Below are positions 34,487 to 42,291 of a stretch of 64,000 bases of DNA, in pieces (position 1 is the stretch's first letter; every line of letters begins with the position of its first letter). The notes below the pieces were generated by a model. It did no database searches. It was given only the letters and a program-made list of their open reading frames with translations, and was not told the origin of the DNA. Both the position numbers and the translations under genes were made by a program. Source of the DNA: JADMJV01 sp964649085 (GTDB lineage: Bacteria > Vulcanimicrobiota > Xenobia > Xenobiales > JADMJV01). The stretch is taken from contig CAZYPN010000002.1 of the NCBI GenBank assembly GCA_964649085.1, forward strand, positions 124,001-188,000, written 5' to 3'.

Positions 34487-36583
34487 ATGAGCCAAGAGGC
34501 CGAGTCTTCCCATCCCCTGTTCCAGTTGCTGCGCATTTCCGATGCCATGGTGGGCCTGGTCGTGCTGGGGATCGTCTTGATGCTGATCGTCCCATTACCG
34601 TGCTGGCTGCTGGACATGCTGCTGATCGTCAACATCGCCGGAGCCATTTTGACGATCCAGATCGCGATCAACCTGAAAGAGCCCCTGGAGTTTGCCGTCT
34701 TCCCCAGCCTGCTGCTGATGGCAACCCTGTTTCGTCTGGGATTGGACGTTTCGGCAACCCGCATGATCTTGCTCAACGGTTCCATCAAAGACCCCGTGAC
34801 CCACATGCCGATTGGCGCCGGCCACCTGATACCGGCCTTCGGAGAGGTGGTGGTGGGGGGCAACCTGCTGGTGGGCTTTGTCATGTTCGTCATCCTGCTG
34901 GTCATCCAGATTCTGGTGATCACCAACGGGGCCGAGCGCATCGCCCAGGTGGCGGCCCGCTTTACCCTGGACAAGATGCCAGGAGAACAAATGGCCATCG
35001 ATGCCGATTTGGGAGCCGGACTGATCGATGCCGACACCGCCAAAGCCCGCCGTGCCAAGGTTCAACGGGCAGCCGACTTCTATGGCTCGATGGATGGAGC
35101 CGGCAAATTCATCAAGGGCGATGCCATCGCGGCCATCGTCATCATGGTCGTCAACGTGGTTGGGGGTCTGGTGATGGGCTGCGGCTACTTCGGAATGAGC
35201 GCTGGAGAAGCGTTGCAAACCTACGCCGTGCTCTCCATCGGCAATGGCCTCATCACCACGTTGCCCGCCTTTCTGATGTCGACCTCGATGGGCATTATCG
35301 TATCCCGGGCCGCTTCCTCGTCCAACCTGGCCCGCGACCTGGTGTTGGAGATCTTGGGCCAGCCCCAGGCCCTGCGCTTTAGCGCCTTCTCCCTGTTGTT
35401 GCTCGGCTTCCTGGGGCTCACCGGTCTCTTCGCCTTTCCGGCTCCGCCCTTCTTTGCCCTGGGGGGCGCCATGCTCTACGGTCACCACCTGCTTTCTCAG
35501 GAACGCCAGGACGTGCAAGCCAGGCAAGAAAACCAGAAGGCCGAGGTCCAACGCGAAGTGGTCAAGAACCCCGAGCGAGCGGTGATCAACCTGGGCATCG
35601 ACCCGCTCAGCCTGGAAGTGGGTCGGGGGCTGCTGGCCCTGGTCGACCCCGGGCAGGGCGCCAAGTTACTCGAGCGCGTGACGGCCATTCGTCGCCACAT
35701 CTCCCTGGAAATGGGGCTCATCCTCCCCGGCGTGCGCTTTCGCGACAACCTGCAACTCAAGCCCAATGCCTACGTCATCAAGATTCGCGAAATCGAGGTA
35801 GCCCAGGGCGAAGTCCAACCGGGTCAATTCCTGGCCATCGGGCCGGCCGACAAGCTCAAAAGCCTGCGGGGCCTCCGAACGGTCGACCCCACCTACTCGA
35901 TGCCGGGCATCTGGCTGCCTCCGGAGCAGCGCGGCGATGCCGAGCGACTGGGCTGCATGCTCTTCGACCCGGTCAGCGTCATCGCCACCCAGCTCACCGA
36001 GGTGGTGCGCAACCACGCCGACCAGCTGCTTCACCGCCAGGACGTCCAGGGTTTGCTCGACCACGTCAAGAAAACCCACCCGGCCGTGGTCAGGGAAGTG
36101 GTGGGTGAGGGGCTGGGCCTGGGGGAGGTACAGAAAGTGCTGCAGAATCTGGTGCGAGAGCGCGTGAGCATCCGAGACATGGTGGTCATTCTCGAGTGCC
36201 TGGCCGACCATATGGCCATGACCCGGGATACCGAGATGCTCACCGAGTTTGTGCGTTCCGCCCTGTGTCGCAACATCTGCAAGGATTACGTCAACGCCGA
36301 GGGCGTGCTGCAGGTGTTGACGCTGGACCCCGTGCTGGAAAGCCGGCTACAGACCACCAGCTCGCTCAGCCCGGGCGACGCCCAGGAGGTGATGCAGGCT
36401 CTCGATGAGCCCCTTCGACGCCTGCAAGAAAAAGGGCTACAGCCCATCCTGTTGACCTCGCCCGGAGTGCGGGCCCGGCTGCGAAGGCTCACCGAGAGGT
36501 CGTGGCCCCAACTGGTGGTGTTGTCGTGGAATGAAATCGCCCCGCGCGTGCAGGTGCATTCGCTCGACATGGTCACATGTTAA
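34487..36583 (+). CDS. FHIPEP-family export gate protein (FlhA/SctV type)
   Basis: 698 residues, ATG after GGAGGG. Residues 1 to about 330 hold seven or eight membrane helices with the FHIPEP signature (FRLGLDVSATRMILL) and the cytoplasmic loop PGEQMAIDADLGAGLIDADT. The remaining 360 residues are the cytoplasmic ring-forming domain (for example NLQLKPNAYVIKIREIEV and SIRDMVVILECLADHM). FlhA and SctV form the nonameric export gate of flagellar and injectisome type III secretion. No other flagellar or injectisome gene is in this window, so the type cannot be assigned. The only partner gene nearby is the overlapping peptidase gene. The 86-base gap before it is AT-rich, so a promoter there is possible. 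Confidence 0.9.
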   Translation: MSQEAESSHPLFQLLRISDAMVGLVVLGIVLMLIVPLPCWLLDMLLIVNIAGAILTIQIAINLKEPLEFAVFPSLLLMATLFRLGLDVSATRMILLNGSIKDPVTHMPIGAGHLIPAFGEVVVGGNLLVGFVMFVILLVIQILVITNGAERIAQVAARFTLDKMPGEQMAIDADLGAGLIDADTAKARRAKVQRAADFYGSMDGAGKFIKGDAIAAIVIMVVNVVGGLVMGCGYFGMSAGEALQTYAVLSIGNGLITTLPAFLMSTSMGIIVSRAASSSNLARDLVLEILGQPQALRFSAFSLLLLGFLGLTGLFAFPAPPFFALGGAMLYGHHLLSQERQDVQARQENQKAEVQREVVKNPERAVINLGIDPLSLEVGRGLLALVDPGQGAKLLERVTAIRRHISLEMGLILPGVRFRDNLQLKPNAYVIKIREIEVAQGEVQPGQFLAIGPADKLKSLRGLRTVDPTYSMPGIWLPPEQRGDAERLGCMLFDPVSVIATQLTEVVRNHADQLLHRQDVQGLLDHVKKTHPAVVREVVGEGLGLGEVQKVLQNLVRERVSIRDMVVILECLADHMAMTRDTEMLTEFVRSALCRNICKDYVNAEGVLQVLTLDPVLESRLQTTSSLSPGDAQEVMQALDEPLRRLQEKGLQPILLTSPGVRARLRRLTERSWPQLVVLSWNEIAPRVQVHSLDMVTC

Positions 36584-37338
36584 GTCTGGCCCTGATCGCT
36601 GCTGGCCTGCAGCTTCTTACCCTGATGGTCCTGGGTCCTTTGAGCAGGTGGCGGCGTTGGCCCGCCCTCTGGGCTGTTGCCCTGGCCCTGCTGGCGGGCC
36701 TGGGCTGGCTGCAGCGTTCACACCCCCTGCACTGGCTGCTGGCCGGACCTCAGGAATACCTGATGTTCGGACCGCTGAGTCTGCTGGTGCTGGGACTGCC
36801 GGGACGGCACATTCCGCGAAGAGCCACCCGCTGGATCCTGGCGAGCCTTTCGCTGCTGGTGTTCACCCTCTACGGAGTGGGGCCGCTGCTGGCCCCCGCC
36901 CTCTGGCCACCGGCTCCGGCCAGCCGAGGCTCACACGGTGTGTGGCTCCAAGGCGACAGCTACGGCTGTGGTCCGTCGGCCAGCCTGACGGCCCTGGAAC
37001 TCCTGGGGGTCCAGGGCGACTTTCCCGCACTCGCCCGCCAGGCTCTGACCAGCCCCCTGATCGGCACGGCTCCCGATCTACTCTGCCGCGCCCTGGAGAA
37101 ACTCTATCCGGTGCGGGCCAGGTGGCTGCAACCCCGCAGCCTGGCCGAGGCAGGAACAGGTCCCCTGCTGCTGATTCTTCACCTGGGGCCCATGGTCGAC
37201 CATTACGTGGCCCTGCTGGAGCAGGACAGCAAAGGACTGTGGATCGGCGATCCGTTGGACGGCCGGAGGCACATCACGACGGCGGAGTTTCGTCAGCGCT
37301 GGACCGGGGCGGTCATCCGGCTGGAACGCCGACCTTAG
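36577..37338 (+). CDS. Membrane-anchored C39-like cysteine peptidase
   Basis: 253 residues. The first 110 contain three or four hydrophobic helices (LSLALIAAGLQLLTLMVL and others). The C-terminal 130 residues match the C39 papain-like fold: Cys131 in SYGCGPSASLTAL, His209 in VDHYVALLE and Asp225 in GDPLDGR, the expected Cys-His-Asp order and spacing. C39 enzymes usually cut double-glycine leaders and are fused to ABC exporters; here there is no ATPase domain. The start overlaps the stop of the FHIPEP gene by seven bases, so both are translated from one message. Processing of exported substrates is inference; the substrate is unknown. Confidence 0.78.
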   Translation: MLSLALIAAGLQLLTLMVLGPLSRWRRWPALWAVALALLAGLGWLQRSHPLHWLLAGPQEYLMFGPLSLLVLGLPGRHIPRRATRWILASLSLLVFTLYGVGPLLAPALWPPAPASRGSHGVWLQGDSYGCGPSASLTALELLGVQGDFPALARQALTSPLIGTAPDLLCRALEKLYPVRARWLQPRSLAEAGTGPLLLILHLGPMVDHYVALLEQDSKGLWIGDPLDGRRHITTAEFRQRWTGAVIRLERRP

Positions 37339-38009
37339 CGCAGCGGGGCGCTCTCCAAGACCAAAATCGTGGCGATACTCTCGCGCTGAGCCGGGGTCAG
37401 AGCCCGCATCTCCTCGACGGCCTCGATCAACGGGGCGCCTTCTCGAGCCGAGAGGCTGCCCTTCTTCACGTGCTCCTCGAGCTTGTCGATCATCCGAGGA
37501 AAGGCGTCCATGCCCATGGCCTTGCCTTTGACGAAGGCCTCGCGGTGCTGCACCACCACCAGTCCGAAGCGGGTCTTACCCTGAATTTCCTGACCCAGCA
37601 CGCGGCGCTGGTTGGCGTTCAAGGAGCCAAATCTGGCCACCACATCCTGGGGCAAAGTCTTGAGTTGCTCGACGAGCTCGGGTTTGGAAAGAATCTGGCG
37701 GCTGGTGTTTTCCGACAGCCCATAGGCCCGCAACCGGGCCATATCGGCATCGGGGGCCTGGGCGTAGACCACCGTCGGACCCATCATGCCCGCCGCCGCG
37801 CTGGCCAGGCTGGCCGTGGTCAACAGGGCCCGCGCCAGCTTCTTGCCCAGGTCGGCGGAGTCAAAGCGAGTGGGTCGCATCAGTTCGGCCTCGGGTGCAG
37901 CCCCCAGTTCCACCCGGTCAGCCGGATCGTCCTGGCCTGAACCCCGAACCGCGGGCGAGGGGGCACCCTGAACCGGACTCAAGGAAGAGAAACGCTTGAG
38001 GGGATCCAC
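37335..38009 (-). CDS. Unknown protein with internal hydrophobic segment
   Basis: 224 residues from GTG 38009 (an internal Met at residue 44 is an alternative). The N-terminal 50 residues are polar and Pro/Asp-rich. Residues about 60-83 are a moderately hydrophobic, Ala-rich stretch ending VVYAQA, resembling a late signal sequence or single membrane anchor. The rest is helical and charged, with a repeated pattern of short helices (SRQILSKPELVEQLKTLP, SLNANQRRVLGQEIQG). I recognise no family. It converges with, and overlaps by four bases, the C39-like peptidase gene. Confidence 0.6.
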   Translation of the reverse strand: MDPLKRFSSLSPVQGAPSPAVRGSGQDDPADRVELGAAPEAELMRPTRFDSADLGKKLARALLTTASLASAAAGMMGPTVVYAQAPDADMARLRAYGLSENTSRQILSKPELVEQLKTLPQDVVARFGSLNANQRRVLGQEIQGKTRFGLVVVQHREAFVKGKAMGMDAFPRMIDKLEEHVKKGSLSAREGAPLIEAVEEMRALTPAQRESIATILVLESAPLR

Positions 38010-38250
38010 AGCTAATTACCGCTGATGGCGTAGGGTGGAGCACCCTTGCGCACTTCGTTCAGAGGAGGCTGAGGCAGCATAAGAAACCGATTCGCCCCGG
38101 CCAGGTACACCCCTTTACTCGAACAAGGCCGCCAGCCTGAGGGGCAGGGCGTGTGTCACCCTTGCCCCCCTGGGAGCGCGGCCGAAAACCCGTGGCCCGA
38201 CCTACAACCCCTCCTCGATTTCGCCAAGGGCGGGGTTCTGGGCCGGGCTC
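38010..38250. other. Intergenic region with a terminator-like hairpin
   Basis: No gene is supported in these 241 bases. The 38130-38180 stretch can fold as GGGGCA-GGG with CCC-TTGCCCC (one bulge), flanked by longer GC-rich arms. It lies downstream of the minus-strand carbonic-anhydrase-like gene and upstream of the next minus-strand gene, so it could be an imperfect terminator, though no clear T-tract follows. Confidence 0.4.
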
Positions 38251-38724
38251 CTAGCTGAAGAGAGGCAAATCGCCCTCGACCGGATGACTCTCGCTGGTGC
38301 GTGTCAGCGAAAGCGGCGACACCAACTGCCGACGCTCGAGGTCACCTACCCAGAGCTGTCCCTTTCGGTCCAGGTGACAGCTGTGGAAATGCGCCTGAGT
38401 GAGCATCGGGTGCCGAGACAGCCAGAGCAACTGAGCGTGTGCATGATCTAGCGGAGAAGCCCCGTGACAGAAGGCACAGCCTTCGTGGGTCAAAGCCACC
38501 ACGTCGATCGGCTCCTCGGGCACCTGGCGCACTCGATGCACTGCCAGCGAAATCTCTGCGGCCTCGAGAAAGTGAGCACACCCTCCCAGATTCTGCAGCA
38601 CCACACAGTTGTGAGTGAAGAGCTTTTCTGACTTCAGGCCGGTTTCACAGCAAGTCAGCACCAGGGCCGGTGCCCCCTGCTTGAGCCTCTGATAGAGCCC
38701 CCAGAAATGTCCATATGTGAGCAT
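38251..38724 (-). CDS. Beta-carbonic-anhydrase-like zinc protein, divergent active site
   Basis: 157 residues from ATG 38724, chosen because GGAGG lies five bases upstream and longer starts run back into the icd gene. The order of motifs follows beta-carbonic anhydrases: LVLTCCETGL (C-x-D-S-R position), LQNLGG (the R-N-x-G strand), and LTHEGC (H-x-x-C). Potential zinc ligands are Cys25, His80 and Cys83. The catalytic Asp-Arg dyad of the true enzymes is replaced (Glu27, Gly29), so CO2 hydration is doubtful. An extra C-x-x-C-like set (Cys83, Cys86) is present. It follows icd by 67 bases in the same direction and is probably co-transcribed with it. The assignment is by motif order only. Confidence 0.6.
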   Translation of the reverse strand: MLTYGHFWGLYQRLKQGAPALVLTCCETGLKSEKLFTHNCVVLQNLGGCAHFLEAAEISLAVHRVRQVPEEPIDVVALTHEGCAFCHGASPLDHAHAQLLWLSRHPMLTQAHFHSCHLDRKGQLWVGDLERRQLVSPLSLTRTSESHPVEGDLPLFS

Positions 38725-38791
38725 CATGGCCTCCATCTTGCCCGAGTTGCCAGCCGTCGAGAATGACAAGGTTGTAAGCTCTGCCGGGCGG

Positions 38792-40282
38792 TTACTCACC
38801 TTGACCCAGCGAATAGCCTCGCTCGCCGCCGAAGGTGCAAAGATTCTCGGTCTTGATGAACTCAAAGCCAGCCGAGTGAACTCGATGCAGGAGGTCGACG
38901 ATTTCCTGCAGCGCGATCGGTTGGAGCTGCGGATGGGTGAATCGGCAACGCCAGTGATCGGTGCAAAACGTTTCGGGCATTCCCTCGGGCCAGACCTTCA
39001 CACCGCGATTGGTGATCATTTTGAGCTGAAGCGACGCGCTGCCAAGCTCGCGCAACTGATTGCCGAGCTGCTCGGGGTTGGCCCCAGCCTGGCAGAGAAA
39101 AACGTCCACGCCAATGGTTTCCCGAGGTTCGCCGGCACGGTCGACCTGGCTCTTCAATAGCGGTTTGCGCATCTCGCCACCGGCCAGCCTGCGCAAGGGT
39201 AAGTGTTCGGGGCCTTTGCCGAGTCGCTCCACAATGGCGCGGGCGAAAGCTCGGGTTCCCACCACCTCATGGGTGTGTTCGGGGGTGGCGATGTCATAAG
39301 TGTGCAGACCGTCTTCCAGCGTGCGCAACCAGGCATTCTGAACCCGTTCGGCCACCTCGGCCTGGCCCAGGTGGGTCAGCATCAGCACGGCTCCTTGCAA
39401 CAGGCCCGAGGGATTGGCCTTATCCTGGCCGGCCCGCCGAGGGGCCGAGCCGTGGATGGCTTCAAACATCGCAAATCCATCGCCAATGTTGGAAGAACCG
39501 GCCAGTCCCACCGAGCCCGCGATTTGAGCGGCCACGTCCGAAAGGATGTCGCCATACAGGTTGGGCATCACCAGCACATCAAAGAGCTCTGGAGTGTCGG
39601 CCATCTTGGCGGCGCCAATGTCTACAATCCAGTGCTCTTTCTCGAGTTCTGGGTATTCGGCTCCCACTTCGTCGAACACTTTATGAAACAGGCCGTCGGT
39701 CAGCTTCATGATGTTGTCTTTGGTGAAGCAGGTCACTTTTTTGCGTCCGTTGGCACGCGCGAACTCAAAGGCATAGCGCACGATTTTCTCGGTGCCAGGC
39801 CGGGTGATCAGCTTGAGGCACTGATACACCTCATCGGTTTGCCGATGCTCGATACCGGCGTAAAGGTCTTCCTCGTTTTCGCGCACAATCACCAGGTCCA
39901 TCTTGGGGTGCCGAGTCTTGACATAGGGATGGAAGGCCATACAGGGACGAACGTTGGCATACAGGCCCAGAGCCTTGCGAATGGTCACGTTGAGACTCTT
40001 GTATCCACCGCCCTGAGGCGTGGTGATGGGGGCCTTTAAGAAAGTGCGCGTGCGGCGCAGTGACTCCCAGGCCTCGGGGCGGATGCCCGCAGTGAAGCCC
40101 TGTGCATAGACCGCCTCTCCTACCTCGATCTCCTCAACCTCGAGCAAAGCCCCGGCCTCACGAAGCACCGTGAGTGTGGCTTCCATGATTTCGGGTCCGA
40201 TACCGTCTCCGCGCGCGACCGTGATGGGTGCGACTTGCTGGCTGGAGGTCTTGGAGGCTTCGGGTGATGATGCTGCAAGCAT
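38792..40282 (-). CDS. icd: Isocitrate dehydrogenase, Thermus-type with C-terminal extension
   Basis: 496 residues. The N-terminal two-thirds are a decarboxylating dehydrogenase core: GDGIGPEIMEATL, KAPITTPQGGGYKSLNVTIR, R-E-N-E-E-D-L-Y-A-G-I-E, MPNLYGDILSDVAAQIAGSVG and G-S-A-P-R. The tail of about 150 residues (for example GVDVFLCQAGANPEQLGNQL) matches the extra domain of the 496-residue Thermus thermophilus enzyme. It converts isocitrate to 2-oxoglutarate in the TCA cycle; cofactor preference (NADP is usual in this subtype) is not certain here. It has its own promoter region, just downstream of a small regulator gene. Confidence 0.93.
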   Translation of the reverse strand: MLAASSPEASKTSSQQVAPITVARGDGIGPEIMEATLTVLREAGALLEVEEIEVGEAVYAQGFTAGIRPEAWESLRRTRTFLKAPITTPQGGGYKSLNVTIRKALGLYANVRPCMAFHPYVKTRHPKMDLVIVRENEEDLYAGIEHRQTDEVYQCLKLITRPGTEKIVRYAFEFARANGRKKVTCFTKDNIMKLTDGLFHKVFDEVGAEYPELEKEHWIVDIGAAKMADTPELFDVLVMPNLYGDILSDVAAQIAGSVGLAGSSNIGDGFAMFEAIHGSAPRRAGQDKANPSGLLQGAVLMLTHLGQAEVAERVQNAWLRTLEDGLHTYDIATPEHTHEVVGTRAFARAIVERLGKGPEHLPLRRLAGGEMRKPLLKSQVDRAGEPRETIGVDVFLCQAGANPEQLGNQLRELGSASLQLKMITNRGVKVWPEGMPETFCTDHWRCRFTHPQLQPIALQEIVDLLHRVHSAGFEFIKTENLCTFGGERGYSLGQGE

Positions 40283-40286
40283 TTTT

Positions 40287-40298
40287 GAATCTCGATTC
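40287..40298. promoter_or_regulatory. Palindromic site before the icd start
   Basis: GAATC-TC-GATTC lies five bases upstream of the icd start codon. Its symmetry and position between the winged-helix regulator gene and icd make it a possible operator; short palindromes also occur by chance. Confidence 0.35.
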
Positions 40299-40315
40299 TT
40301 GAAGTTTGATTCATC

Positions 40316-40345
40316 ATTTTTTGATCACATTCTTCGAGTTGTCAA
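40316..40345 (-). promoter_or_regulatory. Putative icd promoter
   Basis: On the minus strand a perfect TTGACA (40340-40345) is followed after 17-18 bases by an A-rich AAAAAAT stretch that could serve as a weak -10, about 35 bases before the icd ATG. The local AT content is far above the surrounding coding DNA. Confidence 0.45.
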
Positions 40346-40363
40346 GGGGGCGGAGGGTTCTTT

Positions 40364-40657
40364 CTAGCGGTCCAGGTCGCGCAACCCCACCATGGCCAGC
40401 AAATCGCCCACCGGGCAATGGGCCTCAACAGGGTGACGCAGCGGCAACGTGGGATTCACGCGATAGCGGTTCTTGCGCCCCTCGCGCAATTTCTCCAGGT
40501 AGCCGGCCTGCACGAGGTCGCCAATAATCTTGTGCACGGCTCGCTCGGTGATGCCAACTCGGTCGGACAGTTCACGCAGGGTGATCTCCGGATTGGATAC
40601 GATGCAGATCAGCACATGACTGTGGTTCGACAAGAATGTCCAGCGTTGTTCGCTCAT
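40364..40657 (-). CDS. Winged-helix transcriptional regulator
   Basis: 97 residues from ATG 40657, which shares one base with the gspE stop; the longer upstream frame lies within gspE. It is a single winged helix: ITLRELSDRVGITERAVHKI as the helix-turn-helix, then LVQAGYLEKLREGRKNRYRV as the wing, similar to MarR/ArsR/HTH_24-type small regulators. There is no ligand domain. The tail contains one Cys in EAHCPVGD. It ends the secretion operon and precedes icd by 81 bases, so it may regulate either; the palindrome before icd is a candidate target. Function is inferred from the fold only. Confidence 0.85.
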   Translation of the reverse strand: MSEQRWTFLSNHSHVLICIVSNPEITLRELSDRVGITERAVHKIIGDLVQAGYLEKLREGRKNRYRVNPTLPLRHPVEAHCPVGDLLAMVGLRDLDR

Positions 40658-42291
40658 CAGTGCGCCAGCAAAGCCAGGGCCTCGTCTACCGAGGTCAACC
40701 CCTGGCGAACCTTGCTGGCCAAACTGGAACGCATGGGAATCAGCGCCCCACACGCCAGAGCGGCTGATGCAATGCGATCGGCATTGGCCGATTCGGCCGG
40801 TAAAGCCCGCAACTCGGCAGTAAAGTCGAGCAGTTCGTGGACGGCAATGCGACCCTTAAATCCAAAGTGGTTGCACTCCTGACAGCCCAACGGACCGAAG
40901 AACTGGCCCTCGAGCTGCAACGCTGTCAGACTTTCCTGGGAAGACTCCTCGGACCGCTTACATCGGGGACACAGGCGTCGCACCAAACGTTGGGCCAGCA
41001 CGCCGTTGAGTGAAGCCTGAATTTGATACAGGGGAATGCCCATGTCCATCAGCCGCGTAATGGCCTGAGGGGCATCGTTGGTGTGCAGAGTGGAAAACAT
41101 TTGATGACCGGTCAGAGCGGCCCGCACGGCGATTTGCGCCGACTCAAGGTCGCGGATCTCACCCACCAGCACCACGTCGGGGTCGTGGCGCAAAATGGCT
41201 CGCAGACCCTGAGCGAAAGTGTAACCGATGTCGGGCTGCACCTGGATCTGAGTGATCCCCGCCATCTGATACTCCACGGGATCTTCCAGCGTGATGGTTT
41301 TGCGGGTGGTATCGCTGATGCGGTGCAGGGTGGCATATAACGTCGTGGATTTGCCCGATCCGGTCGGCCCGGTAACCAGCACAATGCCGTGGGGTCGCTT
41401 GAGAATCTTCTCATAACGATCGAGAATCTCGGACTCAAAGCCCAGACTGGTAAGCTCAAGCTGAACGGCGTGGGGATTGAGAATTCGAATCACCACACCC
41501 TCGCCGTTCACGTTGGGGATGATGGATACCCGCAGGTCGTACTTCTTGTCGTCGACCACCAGGCTGGAACGACCGTCCTGAGGCAGGCGCCGTTCGGCGA
41601 TATCCATTCCTGCGCTGATCTTGATGCGCGAAATGACGGCATTGTAAAGGGCCAGCGGGGGCCCCGGGAACTCGCGCAGCAGGCCATCGACACGATAGCG
41701 AAGCAGCACCTTGTTGGGGAAGCTCTCCAGATGAAGGTCACTGGCACCCAGGCGAATGGCCTGGGCCAGAATATGGTCGACGAGCTTGATGGTGGGAGCG
41801 TCGCGATCTTCAAGCGTAGCCGCCTGCTGGACCTGGCCCTGAGCCTCGCCGCCAGCGGCCGCGGTGATGGCTTGCAGCGTGCGGCTCGACTCTTCCGAGG
41901 TCAGCAAACTGCGATTCAACGCTTCCTCGATATCGCGGCCCAGCGCGAACACCGGCTCGACAACCAATCCGGTAAGTTTCGCCACGAAATCTTGCGTTTG
42001 CAGATTGTAGGGGTCGCTGACGGCCAGATACAGATGCTGGCCCACTCGGAACAGGGGAATCGCCTTGACCCTGCGAGCCTGGTCTTCGGTCAGCAAATGA
42101 ACGCAGGCTGGATCGGGATGATAGCGCCGCAAAGCCAGAGCAGGACAATCGTAATGACGAGAGAGCACGTCGAGCAACTGAGACTCTTCCACCCAACGCT
42201 GCTGAAGCAAGAAATCGGCCGGGTCGCGCTGACTACTCAGCCGTTGGCGCTGCTCGTCGCTCAGCTCGAGACGCTCGACCCAATCGCTCAA
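40657..42291 (-). CDS. gspE: Type II secretion / type IV pilus assembly ATPase (GspE/PilB family)
   Basis: 544 residues from TTG 42291, which overlaps the pilM stop as TTGA; a longer start at 42372 would overlap pilM by 85 bases. The N-terminal part has the GspE/MshEN-type domain (L-L-D-V-L-S-R-H-Y and the AIPLFRVGQHLYLAVSDP region). The motor domain has Walker A GPTGSGKSTTL (about 306-316), Asp-box residues in ITLEDPVEY, Walker B VVLVGEIRDLES and the His box LTGHQMFSTLHTNDA. Two Cys pairs, CPRC and CQEC, form the zinc knuckle typical of the family. It drives assembly of the pseudopilus or pilus in the cytoplasm. The upstream genes encode PilM and minor pilins. Confidence 0.94.
   Translation of the reverse strand: MSDWVERLELSDEQRQRLSSQRDPADFLLQQRWVEESQLLDVLSRHYDCPALALRRYHPDPACVHLLTEDQARRVKAIPLFRVGQHLYLAVSDPYNLQTQDFVAKLTGLVVEPVFALGRDIEEALNRSLLTSEESSRTLQAITAAAGGEAQGQVQQAATLEDRDAPTIKLVDHILAQAIRLGASDLHLESFPNKVLLRYRVDGLLREFPGPPLALYNAVISRIKISAGMDIAERRLPQDGRSSLVVDDKKYDLRVSIIPNVNGEGVVIRILNPHAVQLELTSLGFESEILDRYEKILKRPHGIVLVTGPTGSGKSTTLYATLHRISDTTRKTITLEDPVEYQMAGITQIQVQPDIGYTFAQGLRAILRHDPDVVLVGEIRDLESAQIAVRAALTGHQMFSTLHTNDAPQAITRLMDMGIPLYQIQASLNGVLAQRLVRRLCPRCKRSEESSQESLTALQLEGQFFGPLGCQECNHFGFKGRIAVHELLDFTAELRALPAESANADRIASAALACGALIPMRSSLASKVRQGLTSVDEALALLAH

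Noticed and set aside
36531..37940. 469-residue plus-strand open frame overlapping the C39-like gene and the opposing unknown gene
   Set aside because: Its translation is low-complexity Pro/Gly/Arg and it runs through a peptidase with a full catalytic triad in another frame.
38725..38865. Longer start for the carbonic-anhydrase-like protein
   Set aside because: It overlaps the end of icd by 74 bases and lacks a ribosome site.
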